The notes below the pieces were generated by a model. The model saw only the letters and a list, made by a program, of their open reading frames with translations. It made no database searches and had not been told where the DNA came from. Shown here piece after piece: positions 8,978 to 16,967 of a stretch of DNA of 64,000 bases; the first letter of the stretch is position 1, and every line of letters starts with the position of its first letter. This DNA comes from JACMQW01 sp964536965. Its GTDB lineage: Bacteria; Bdellovibrionota; UBA1018. The stretch lies in the NCBI GenBank assembly GCA_964536965.1, contig CAZIAL010000001.1:62001-126000 (forward strand), given 5' to 3'. The translations under genes were made by a program, and so were the position numbers.

Positions 8978-9703
8978 TTAGTTCGCTTGGGTGTATCCTT
9001 CGGCGCGAGCGACGGCTTTCGATGCGAAGAATACGCGGTCGCAAAGAGGCACCTGCTCATACTCCTCGGGATTCACGAATTTCTTCGTGCGGTTGTTTCC
9101 GACGAATTTCGAAAGCGGGCGCCCCTGCTTTTCGGAACGGAAGAGAAACGGGAGCTGGGGAAGCGGGCGCGCGGGATCGAAAGCCCCGAGGCCCTTATCC
9201 ATCGCCTCGCGACACGCGTGGCGGAATGCCGGGTCGGTGTCACAGTCCGTTTCGCCGTCGCAGAAGACATAGAGAATGCCCCATCCGGAGACGGCCATCT
9301 CGTAGTTCACGTTCGTGCCGCCCTTGTAGACGATTCCGAGCGTGCGGCCGTAACCGTCGATGCCGTAATCGTCGACCTCCACTTTATCGCCGGGTTCGAC
9401 GATCGCCTTCAGTTCGGCATAGGCTTCATCGCCCCAGTACCCCTGGGAGTGCGGCCCGCCCTTGCCGGGGAGCTTCGTCTCAGGCGTATCGATGACCATC
9501 ATGCGGATGTTCAGATCTTTCTCGCCGGTCGTCGCGCCCTGGGGCTGAAACTTAATCGTATCTCCGTCGACGACCTTCATCACCGTCCCCTTCAGAGTGC
9601 GGAGAGGACGGGCGGCTTCGGCGGTTCCGTGAAAGGAAAAGGCAGCGAAGAGAATCGCCGTCGTCGTCCAAACCGAGTTCGAAATCTTTTTGATGCTTTG
9701 CAT
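8978..9703 (-). CDS. Secreted staphylococcal-nuclease-like (thermonuclease family) protein 1
   Basis: This 241-residue protein has a Sec signal peptide ending near GTAEAA. The SNase fold is recognisable from VVDGDTI, IDTPETK and the GYGR loop. The catalytic trio equivalent to R35, E43 and R87 of staphylococcal nuclease is present as R67, E75 and R120, with the same eight-residue R-E spacing. A C-terminal extension of about 90 residues contains four or more cysteines and a PLPQLPFLFRSEKQ block that is shared with the neighbouring paralogue at 9948-10670. The likely role is calcium-dependent degradation of external or prey-derived nucleic acid. That biological setting is inference. Confidence 0.88.
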   Translation of the reverse strand: MQSIKKISNSVWTTTAILFAAFSFHGTAEAARPLRTLKGTVMKVVDGDTIKFQPQGATTGEKDLNIRMMVIDTPETKLPGKGGPHSQGYWGDEAYAELKAIVEPGDKVEVDDYGIDGYGRTLGIVYKGGTNVNYEMAVSGWGILYVFCDGETDCDTDPAFRHACREAMDKGLGAFDPARPLPQLPFLFRSEKQGRPLSKFVGNNRTKKFVNPEEYEQVPLCDRVFFASKAVARAEGYTQAN

Positions 9704-9776
9704 TCCGGATTCCCCCGGGGAATGATCCCCAATCCAAATACTTCTGCTGCGATTAACGTATGAGAGCCCTAACTGG

Positions 9777-9811
9777 GTGTCTAGCCGTCAATTATTAGAC
9801 TCCGGTTAGGA
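9777..9811 (-). promoter_or_regulatory. Shared promoter/operator block upstream of nuclease 1
   Basis: Read on the minus strand, this 35-base block contains CCTAAC, then TTGACG, then GACAC. It aligns without gaps to 10749-10783 upstream of nuclease 2, with 26 of 35 positions identical. The TTGACG lies about 83 bases before the ATG. No good -10 box sits at 17 bases, so an activator or alternative sigma factor is possible. Confidence 0.55.
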
Positions 9812-9878
9812 AAAGATCGACTTATAGCGTTAAGTCTTTGGAATATCAGGGGTTCATGGTGCGGTGGGTAAATAAAAT

Positions 9879-9916
9879 GGCCCTAGAAGGTACGGTTATA
9901 ACCGTCGTCTAGGGCC
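9879..9916 (-). terminator. Rho-independent terminator of nuclease 2
   Basis: The outer arms GGCCCTAGA and TCTAGGGCC are perfectly complementary and enclose a smaller ACGGTTATAACCGT palindrome. On the minus strand the hairpin is followed by ATTTTATTT. It lies about 30 bases past the stop of the 9948-10670 gene. Confidence 0.75.
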
Positions 9917-9947
9917 AAAAGCCGAGAAAAATTATAGACGCAGGGCG

Positions 9948-10670
9948 TTAATTTGGCTCTTTGCGTTGTGGTTTGTAGCCGCCCGCTTTCGCTACGGCTT
10001 CGGAAGTAAAGAAGACCCGATTGCAGAGAGGGATCTTTTTCCAGTGCTGCGGACCGACGTAAGTCTTAGTCCTCATATCGCCCACGAATTTCGAAAGGGG
10101 GCGGCGCTGCTTCTCAGAGCGGAAAATAAAGGGAAGCTGGGGAAGCGGCTTGCGAGGGTTAAAGTTGCCGCGGCCGTCCTTCATCGCGTCCTCGCATGCA
10201 CGGATATAGGCCTTGTCCGTGCGGCAGTCCTGTTTGCCGTCGCAGATAATATAGAGGACGCCCCAGCCCGAGGCGGTCATCTCGAAGTTCACATCCATCG
10301 CGCCTTTATAGACCCGACCGAGCATCCGGTCGTTCGAATCGACACCGTAGTCATCGACTTCGACGTCGTCGCCGACCTCGAGCATGCTCTGGAGTTCTTT
10401 CCAGGCGGTGTCGCCCCAGTATCCCTGGGAGTAGACGCCTCCGGGGGCCGGGAGCTTCGTTTCTGGCGTATCGATCGTAATCATGCGGACTCGGATCGCC
10501 GGAGCGCCTTTTCGAGCGTTGTGCGGAACGAAGTGCACGGTGTCGCCGTCCACTACTTTCGTAATCTTTCCTTTCAGCGTGCGCACCGGTTGCGCGGCGT
10601 CGACAGGTGAAGAAACGAAGAGCGCGGCCGAGGCCGCGACGGACAGGACTAGATTGAGCATCTTTTGCAT
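9948..10670 (-). CDS. Secreted staphylococcal-nuclease-like (thermonuclease family) protein 2
   Basis: This 240-residue paralogue of the 8978-9703 product has the same layout: a signal peptide ending near SPVDAA, an SNase core, and a cysteine-containing C-terminal extension. The catalytic equivalents are R62, E70 and R115 with canonical spacing. Conserved blocks include DTPETKLP, SQGYWGD, PLPQLPF and RSEKQ. It is the upstream member of a tandem duplication. Each copy has its own promoter, since a terminator separates them. Both copies retain active-site residues, so neither looks degenerate. It is probably exported to the periplasm or outside. Confidence 0.88.
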   Translation of the reverse strand: MQKMLNLVLSVAASAALFVSSPVDAAQPVRTLKGKITKVVDGDTVHFVPHNARKGAPAIRVRMITIDTPETKLPAPGGVYSQGYWGDTAWKELQSMLEVGDDVEVDDYGVDSNDRMLGRVYKGAMDVNFEMTASGWGVLYIICDGKQDCRTDKAYIRACEDAMKDGRGNFNPRKPLPQLPFIFRSEKQRRPLSKFVGDMRTKTYVGPQHWKKIPLCNRVFFTSEAVAKAGGYKPQRKEPN

Positions 10671-10748
10671 TTACGTTCCCCTTGGGCTTGCGCCCTTCCT
10701 CGTACTGCTTAGACGTTGATTCCAAGAGGGTATGGATCTTCATGCGAA

Positions 10749-10783
10749 GTGTCCAGGCGTCAAATTTCAAGCTCTCGTTAGGA
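10749..10783 (-). promoter_or_regulatory. Shared promoter/operator block upstream of nuclease 2
   Basis: This is the counterpart of 9777-9811. On the minus strand it reads CCTAAC, TTGACG, GACAC in the same phase, with TTGACG about 88 bases before the ATG. A further CCTAACG lies roughly 27 bases upstream, so the CCTAAC element may be a repeated regulator site. Confidence 0.55.
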
Positions 10784-10845
10784 AGCATTGGCGCGACGTT
10801 TCCGTTAGGTGCAGCGCGCATAGAGTCAAGACGGTTAAAATGAAA

Positions 10846-10875
10846 AGGACCGGGAACCTTACAGTTCCCGGTCCT
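10846..10875 (-). terminator. Rho-independent terminator of the sucA-sucB-lpd operon
   Basis: A perfect 12-bp stem (AGGACCGGGAAC with its complement) surrounds a six-base loop. On the minus strand it is followed by TTTTCATTTT. It lies about 100 bases beyond the lpd stop. Confidence 0.8.
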
Positions 10876-10975
10876 CAAAAGTCCTCCTGCCTGAGATTTC
10901 TCGAGGAAGGGGACATGACCTGGATCGGAGCGACGACACGCAAAGTCCGCGCTCAACGACAGCTATAGAAATAGG

Positions 10976-12394
10976 CTACATACTTCGCTGACGTTTCTCA
11001 ACCGCCAGGGCCGCTTCTTTTACAGTTTCTGAAAGCGTCGGATGCGCATGACACGTCCGAGCGATATCCTCGCTCGATCCACCGAACTCGATGACCGAAA
11101 CGATTTCCGGCAATAGATCCGACGCACGGGGTCCAACGATGTGCGCGCCCAGGACCTTGTCGGTTTTTTTGTCGGCGATGATCTTCACGAAGCCTTCGAC
11201 TTCGTCCATCGTCTTCGCCCGACCGTTTGCGATGAACGGAAAAACGCCGACGTTGTACTCGACGCCCGAGGCCTTCACTTCCTCTTCGGTGTAACCCACC
11301 GTGGCAAGTTCCGGCCAGGTGTAGACGACGTTGGGAATGGCTTCGTAGTTTACATGTCCGGGTTGGCCCGCCATGAGCTCGACCGCGGCGACGCCTTCTT
11401 CTTCGGCTTTATGCGCGAGCATCGGCCCGTCGACGATATCGCCCACGGCCCAGATTCCGGGCACGCCCGTCTCGAAGTGATCGTTGATACTAATGCGTCC
11501 GGCTTTATCCGGCGCGATGCCGACGGACTCGAGACCGAGACCCGCGGTATAGGGACGCCGCCCCGTGGAGACGAGAATCACATCGCCCTCGATCTCAACC
11601 TTTGCCCCGCCGTTCGCCATGTCTTCGGCCTCGACGATCATTTTCTCGCCGGCGCCGGGCTTCGCTCCCAGACACTTGTGCGAGAGCTTAAATTCCATGC
11701 CTTGTTTCGAAAGGGCCTTCGTCAGCTCCTGGCCCGCCTGGCGATCCGTTCCGGGAACGAGACGATCCTGGAATTCGATGATCGTGACCTTCGCGCCGAG
11801 ACGGGACCAGACGGATCCCATTTCGAGACCGATCACTCCGCCCCCGATGACGATCAGATGCTCGGGGACCTGGCGGAGCTCGAGCGCTTCGGTCGAGGAG
11901 ACGACTTTCTTTCCGTCGAACTTTAAAAAGGGAAGTTCCGAAGGCTCGGAACCCGTGGCGAGCAGAATTTTCGGCGCGCGAATTTTCTGCGGGCCGGTGT
12001 CCAGAGTCACTTCGACGATCTTGTCCGCGCCTTCGGTCCCGACGAGCTTACCGAAGCCATTCAGATGGGTGATCCCGTGCTTTTTAAAGAGGCCGGCGAT
12101 TCCGTTCGTCAGCTGGCGTACGACGGCGTCCTTCCGCTTCATCATCGCCTCGAGATCCAGGCGAATATCGCTCACCACGATGCCATGCTTCGCGAACTTC
12201 GTGCGCGCCTGGTGGTAATGCTCGCTCGATTCGAGCAGCGCCTTCGAAGGGATGCAGCCCACGTTCAGGCAGGTGCCGCCGAGGGTTTTTCGTTTCTCGA
12301 TACACGCCGTTTTCAGGCCCAGCTGGGCGGCGCGAATCGCGGCGGTGTACCCGGCGGGTCCACCCCCAATGACAATGAGATCAAAATCGGCCAT
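10976..12394 (-). CDS. lpdA: Dihydrolipoyl dehydrogenase (E3)
   Basis: This is the FAD- and NAD-dependent E3 subunit that reoxidises dihydrolipoamide for 2-oxoacid dehydrogenase complexes. At 472 residues it has full family length. The N-terminal FAD motif GGGPAGYTAAIRAA, the redox disulfide GGTCLNVGCIPSK, the second nucleotide motif GGGVIGLEMG, the FAD-binding GDI, and the C-terminal dimer-interface HAHPTLSE catalytic His-Glu are all visible. An AAGGAAT ribosome-binding site precedes the ATG. It is the third gene of the operon with sucA and sucB, 29 bases behind sucB, so it most likely serves the 2-oxoglutarate complex and may be shared with others. Confidence 0.97.
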   Translation of the reverse strand: MADFDLIVIGGGPAGYTAAIRAAQLGLKTACIEKRKTLGGTCLNVGCIPSKALLESSEHYHQARTKFAKHGIVVSDIRLDLEAMMKRKDAVVRQLTNGIAGLFKKHGITHLNGFGKLVGTEGADKIVEVTLDTGPQKIRAPKILLATGSEPSELPFLKFDGKKVVSSTEALELRQVPEHLIVIGGGVIGLEMGSVWSRLGAKVTIIEFQDRLVPGTDRQAGQELTKALSKQGMEFKLSHKCLGAKPGAGEKMIVEAEDMANGGAKVEIEGDVILVSTGRRPYTAGLGLESVGIAPDKAGRISINDHFETGVPGIWAVGDIVDGPMLAHKAEEEGVAAVELMAGQPGHVNYEAIPNVVYTWPELATVGYTEEEVKASGVEYNVGVFPFIANGRAKTMDEVEGFVKIIADKKTDKVLGAHIVGPRASDLLPEIVSVIEFGGSSEDIARTCHAHPTLSETVKEAALAVEKRQRSM

Positions 12395-12423
12395 TTTTAT
12401 TCCTTAAGCGAACGGAGGACGAG

Positions 12424-13929
12424 TTAATTCAGCGAGAATCCCAGCTTTTCCGGATTCTCGAGGTGATCCTTCAGCGTCACGAGCCAGGTCACGGCGCCCT
12501 TTCCGTCGATCAGGCGGTGGTCGTAAGAAAGCGCGACGTACATCATCGGGCGAATCTCGACCTTGCCGTTCACGGCGATCGGGCGATCCATGATCTTGTG
12601 CATGCCGAGAATTCCCGACTGCGGCGGATTCAGGATCGGCGTCGACATCAGCGAACCGTACGTTCCACCGTTCGAGATGGTGAACGTCCCGCCCGTCAGA
12701 TCGGCCATCGTGAGTTTTCCGTCGCGACCCTTGATCGCGAATTCGGCGATCTTCTTCTCGAGCTCCACGAACGACATCTTGTCCGCGCCGCGAATGACGG
12801 GGACGACGAGACCTCGTTCGGTCCCCACCGCGATGCCGACGTCGTAGTAGTCGTGGTAAACGGTGTCGCGGCCGTCGATCGTCGCATTCACTTCCGGAAT
12901 CGCTTTCAGGGCCGCGATCGAAGCTTTCGTGAAGAAGGACATGAACGAGAGGTTCACGCCGTTCTTCGCCTTGAAGGCGTCTTTCTGCTCAGAGCGGAGT
13001 TTCATCACGGCCGACATGTCGACTTCGTTAAAGGTCGTGAGAATCGCCGCCGTGTGCTGGGCCTGGACGAGGCGCTCGGCGATCTTCGAACGGAGCATGG
13101 ACATCGGAACGCGGCGATCTCCCGGTTTATCGGTAGCCGGCATTTTCAGCGCCGGAGCGGCAGGTGCCGCCGGGGCGGGGGTCGTGGCCGGAGCGGGAGT
13201 CGCGGCCGGAGCGGCGTAGCTCGGAGCGCCCGCCGCGACCGTACCGAAGCTCGGAGCGGAAGGAGCGGCGCCGAGGACGTCGCCTTTGGTGACTCGTCCA
13301 TCCTTTCCCGTGCCGGCGATCGCGGCCGGATTCACGCCGGTGCTCGCGGCCGCGCGGCGAACCGCGGGAGAGAGTCCGGGACCCTGAGTCGACGGAGCGT
13401 GCGCCGACATCGGCGGCGGAGGAGCCATGGACGCGGTGGCCGAGGCCATCGACGGCGGTCCGGACGGCGGCGGAGAAGATGGAAGCGGAGGCGGCGCAAA
13501 GGACGGCGGCGCGCTCGGCGGCAACGAAGGAGGGGCCATCGATGGGGGTGCGGACGGTGGCGCAGAGGGCGGCGCGGAAACCGGAGGAGCCATGGTCGGC
13601 GCGGCGCCCGGAACGGGAGGCATCGCCGGCGGAGCTTTCGGGGCGCCCGGAACCGGGGGCATGGCCATCGCCGGCGCGCCGGCCGTGGCGGGAATCGCAT
13701 CGTCGATGAAACCGATGACTTCTCCGATCGGAATCCGTTCGCCGGCCTGTTTCACGATCTGGAGCGTCCCTGGATGTTCGGCGACGATCTCGACCGTGGC
13801 TTTATCGGATTCGATCTCGAGAAGCATGTCCCCGGGCTTCACGGCGTCGCCGTGGTTCTTCGCCCATTTCAGGATGCTCACTTCGGTAATGGACTCTCCG
13901 ACGCTCGGGGCGACGACGTTATTTCTCAT
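12424..13929 (-). CDS. sucB: Dihydrolipoyllysine succinyltransferase (E2 of 2-oxoglutarate dehydrogenase)
   Basis: This 501-residue E2 transfers succinyl groups to CoA. It has one lipoyl domain (residues about 1-80) with the lipoylated lysine in ESDKATVE. A very long Pro/Ala/Ser/Met-rich swinging linker covers about 83-180. The peripheral-subunit-binding domain is LSPAVRRAAAS...GRVTKGDVL near 183-217. After a second Ala/Pro linker comes the catalytic acetyltransferase-fold domain, ending with the active-site YDHRLIDGKGAV. The linker is longer and more proline-rich than in E. coli SucB. It lies between sucA and lpd in one transcription unit. Confidence 0.95.
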   Translation of the reverse strand: MRNNVVAPSVGESITEVSILKWAKNHGDAVKPGDMLLEIESDKATVEIVAEHPGTLQIVKQAGERIPIGEVIGFIDDAIPATAGAPAMAMPPVPGAPKAPPAMPPVPGAAPTMAPPVSAPPSAPPSAPPSMAPPSLPPSAPPSFAPPPLPSSPPPSGPPSMASATASMAPPPPMSAHAPSTQGPGLSPAVRRAAASTGVNPAAIAGTGKDGRVTKGDVLGAAPSAPSFGTVAAGAPSYAAPAATPAPATTPAPAAPAAPALKMPATDKPGDRRVPMSMLRSKIAERLVQAQHTAAILTTFNEVDMSAVMKLRSEQKDAFKAKNGVNLSFMSFFTKASIAALKAIPEVNATIDGRDTVYHDYYDVGIAVGTERGLVVPVIRGADKMSFVELEKKIAEFAIKGRDGKLTMADLTGGTFTISNGGTYGSLMSTPILNPPQSGILGMHKIMDRPIAVNGKVEIRPMMYVALSYDHRLIDGKGAVTWLVTLKDHLENPEKLGFSLN

Positions 13930-13964
13930 GACTAAGACCCTTTCTCGTTCGTGAACTGGAATAA

Positions 13965-16826
13965 CTAGGCGAACGCTTTCTCGAGGAAAGCCTTCAATTC
14001 AATCTCGTGCAACTTCATCGAACCGACCGCCGGCGCAGCGCCCACGTCGCGTCCGACGTAACGGATCTTGCGGCCTCCGACCTCCGACGCGAATTCGCCA
14101 ATGCCCCCCGACCACATTCCGTGGACGAAAGACCAGCCGCCCATGTTTCGCGGTTCTTCCTGCGTCCAGACGATTTCGGCATTCGGATAACGGCCGAGGA
14201 TCTGGGCGAGTTTCCAGGCGGGAAACGGATAGATCTGTTCAAGCCTCACGATTGCGATGTCCGCGCGCTTCTGTTCGGCGCGGCGGGCGACGAGATCGTA
14301 GTAGACCTTGCCGCTGCAGAGGAGGACGCGCTTCACGCTCGGAACGGTGATCTCCGGAGTGCCCGCGGCCTGCGATGGATCGTCGAGGACCTCGCAGAAC
14401 TCTCCGGTCGAGAGGTCCTCGAGCGTCGAGACGGCCATCGGGTGGCGAAGCAAGGATTTCGGCGACATGATCACGAGCGGCTTCCGGAAATCCCACTTCA
14501 GCTGGCGGCGTAGGGCGTGGAAAATCTGCGCGGGAGTCGTCAGGTTCGCGACGATCAGGTTGTTTCGTCCCGCGAGCTGGAGGAATCGCTCGAGGCGCGC
14601 GCTCGAATGCTCCGGTCCCTGGCCTTCGTACCCATGCGGAAGCAGCATCACGAGGCCGCTCATGCGCTGCCACTTCGATTCGGAGCTCGAGATGAACTGG
14701 TCGATGATGACCTGGGCGCCGTTTCCGAAATCGCCGAACTGGGCTTCCCACAGCACGAGCGTATGCGGAGCGCCGAGCGAGTAGCCGTGTTCGAACCCGA
14801 GAACGCCGGTCTCCGAGAGGTGCGAGTTATGCACCATGAACGGAGCCTGGCCTTCGCGAAGATGGTTCAGCAGGCAGAGCTGTTTTCCCGTCTCCGTATC
14901 GTTCAGGACTGAATGGCGATGGGTGAACGTTCCGCGTTCCGCGTCCTGTCCGGAGAGGCGAACCGGATGGCCCTCGATCACGAGCGACCCGTAGGCCAGC
15001 GACTCGGCATTTCCCCAGTCGAGACCTTTACCCTCGGTCACCGCCTTCAGTCGGCCTTCGAGGAAACGTCCGAGTTTCGGGTGGAGGTGAAAATCGGCGG
15101 GCACGGTATTCAGCTTTTTCGCGATTTCCTGGAGCGTCGCCGCGTCGACCGAAGTTTTCACGGGTTTGAAAAGGTCTTCGTCCGTCGGGATCCTAAATCC
15201 CTTCCAGTCGCCGCCGAAGACCGAGACGTAAGGCATCGGCTTCTCGGCGCGCGTCTTGGTCTGGGCGGCGGTGAGTTTCGCCATGATGTCTTCGACGACC
15301 TTCGCCGACGCTTCCGCGGTCTGCACGCCGTTCTGCGCGAGGCGATTCGCGTAGATTTCACGCGTCGAGGGATGGGTTTTAATTTTCGCGTACATCGTCG
15401 GCTGCGTGAACGAAGGTTCGTCGCCTTCGTTATGTCCGTGCTTCCGGTAACAAATCAGATCGACGAAGACGTCTTTCTTGAATTTCTGGCGGAACTCGGT
15501 CGCGAGCCGCGCCACATGCCAGACCGCTTCGGGATCGTCACCGTTCACATGGAAGATCGGCGTCTCCAGCATCATCGCGAGATCGGTCGCGAAACGCGTG
15601 GAGCGGGCATCCTTCACCGAGGTCGTGAAGCCGACCTGGTTGTTGATCACGATGTGGAGCGTGCCCCCCGTCGCATACCCTTCGAGGCGAGACAGGTTCA
15701 GAACTTCGTAGCAGACGCCTTGGCCCGCGAGCGCCGCGTCGCCGTGGATCACGATCGGCACGACGCCGGTTCGTTCCTTGTCGCCGCTTTTCTGCTGCTG
15801 CGCCCGCGCGAGTCCTTCGACCACGGCGCCGACGAATTCCAGATGGGAAGGGTTGCTGGCGAGCGAGAGATGGACCGCATGGCCTTTGCTCGTCGTGATG
15901 TCGGTCGAGTATCCCTTGTGGTATTTCACGTCGCCTTCGCCGCGCGAGTAATCCGAGGGGTAGTTGCCCTCGAACTCCGTGAAAATATATTCAGGCTTCT
16001 TTCCGAAGACGTTCGTGAGGACGTTCAGCCGTCCGCGATGGGCCATGCCCATGACGACGTATTTTCCGCCGAACTCACCCGCGGTTTCGATCATGCAGTC
16101 GAGCATCGGAATGACGCTTTCGCCGCCCTCGACGGAGAATCGCTTTTGCGCGACATAGCGGGTGTGCAGGAAACGTTCGAACGTCTCCGCATCGGAGAGG
16201 CGCTTGTAAATCAGCTTCTTCATCTCCGGATCGAGATTCGTGCGATTCCGCGTCGTCTCCATCCGGGACTGGATCCAGTCGCGCTCTTCCGGATTCTGGA
16301 TGTGGATGAACTCGACGCCGATCGTGGAGCAGTAGGTTTCCTTCAGGTTCGCGATGATATCGCTCAGCTTCGCGGTCCCCATTCCGAGGAGTTTTCCGGC
16401 ATTAAAACTTTTTTCGAGATCGTTCGTGGTCAGACCGAAACGCGCGAGATCCAAGAAGGGATGGGACGCGGGAGGCGCTTCGAGCGGGTTGATGTTCGCG
16501 ATGTTGATTCCGCTTTCCCGATACGCCTGGATCAGCTTCGCCACTTTTCCTTCGCCCTCGAGCTGCTCGACGGAAAGCGCGGCGAGTCCCGGAGCTTGTC
16601 CCGCGGTGGCGCCGGCGCCGGTAGCGGGAATCGCATAGGTCACGCCGCCGCCGAAGTTTTCGGCGCCGAATTCGATGCCTTCGAAAAAGAATCGCCAGGA
16701 TTCCTCCACGGAATCGGGATTGGCGAGGTAGCGCTGATAAATTTCGTCGATGTAGTCGGCGTTCACGCTCTTCAGATAACTATGGCGAAGGAGCGGATTC
16801 GGGGTCGGGGACGGATTCTTTTCCAA
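13965..16826 (-). CDS. sucA: 2-oxoglutarate dehydrogenase E1 component
   Basis: This thiamine-diphosphate-dependent E1 decarboxylates 2-oxoglutarate and succinylates the E2 lipoyl group in the TCA cycle. The 953 residues match the usual length. The N-terminus carries the E2-interaction segment with YIDEIYQRYLANPDSV. TPP/metal-binding motifs include MAHRGRLNVL, GDAALAGQG and a downstream IVINNQVGFTTS region. The C-terminal part shows QFGDFGNGAQVIIDQF and HGYEGQGPEHSSARLER. It is the first gene of the minus-strand sucA-sucB-lpd operon, with a candidate regulated promoter immediately upstream. Confidence 0.97.
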   Translation of the reverse strand: MEKNPSPTPNPLLRHSYLKSVNADYIDEIYQRYLANPDSVEESWRFFFEGIEFGAENFGGGVTYAIPATGAGATAGQAPGLAALSVEQLEGEGKVAKLIQAYRESGINIANINPLEAPPASHPFLDLARFGLTTNDLEKSFNAGKLLGMGTAKLSDIIANLKETYCSTIGVEFIHIQNPEERDWIQSRMETTRNRTNLDPEMKKLIYKRLSDAETFERFLHTRYVAQKRFSVEGGESVIPMLDCMIETAGEFGGKYVVMGMAHRGRLNVLTNVFGKKPEYIFTEFEGNYPSDYSRGEGDVKYHKGYSTDITTSKGHAVHLSLASNPSHLEFVGAVVEGLARAQQQKSGDKERTGVVPIVIHGDAALAGQGVCYEVLNLSRLEGYATGGTLHIVINNQVGFTTSVKDARSTRFATDLAMMLETPIFHVNGDDPEAVWHVARLATEFRQKFKKDVFVDLICYRKHGHNEGDEPSFTQPTMYAKIKTHPSTREIYANRLAQNGVQTAEASAKVVEDIMAKLTAAQTKTRAEKPMPYVSVFGGDWKGFRIPTDEDLFKPVKTSVDAATLQEIAKKLNTVPADFHLHPKLGRFLEGRLKAVTEGKGLDWGNAESLAYGSLVIEGHPVRLSGQDAERGTFTHRHSVLNDTETGKQLCLLNHLREGQAPFMVHNSHLSETGVLGFEHGYSLGAPHTLVLWEAQFGDFGNGAQVIIDQFISSSESKWQRMSGLVMLLPHGYEGQGPEHSSARLERFLQLAGRNNLIVANLTTPAQIFHALRRQLKWDFRKPLVIMSPKSLLRHPMAVSTLEDLSTGEFCEVLDDPSQAAGTPEITVPSVKRVLLCSGKVYYDLVARRAEQKRADIAIVRLEQIYPFPAWKLAQILGRYPNAEIVWTQEEPRNMGGWSFVHGMWSGGIGEFASEVGGRKIRYVGRDVGAAPAVGSMKLHEIELKAFLEKAFA

Positions 16827-16860
16827 GTGCGAAACTCCGGTTTCGAAGGATGAATTTCTT

Positions 16861-16967
16861 CAGGTGAGATAACTCCGATTCTATTATAATTCACCGTGAT
16901 TTCGGGGAAATTCACCGAGACTTTCTGCGAACTTCTCCGCCCCGCGAACTCGGCAAATCTCACCGAG
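16861..16967 (-). promoter_or_regulatory. sucA promoter region with repeated TTCACCG elements
   Basis: On the plus strand TTCACCG occurs at 16890-16896 and 16911-16917, 21 bases apart, with a CTCACCG variant at 16959-16965. A GGTGAG in inverse orientation lies at 16863-16868. A TATAAT-like -10 on the minus strand overlaps 16883-16889. The two-turn spacing suggests a dimeric regulator site over the promoter. Confidence 0.45.

Larger units (their letters stand above)
10671..10975. other. 305-bp gene-free stretch between lpd and nuclease 2
   Basis: It holds the nuclease 2 promoter block on the right-to-left strand and the lpd terminator at 10846-10875. I see no credible gene in it. Confidence 0.6.

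Noticed and set aside
14913..16853. 646-codon plus-strand frame opposite sucA
   Set aside because: sucA is unmistakable by family motifs, and the antisense frame is rich in Arg and His from codon mirroring.
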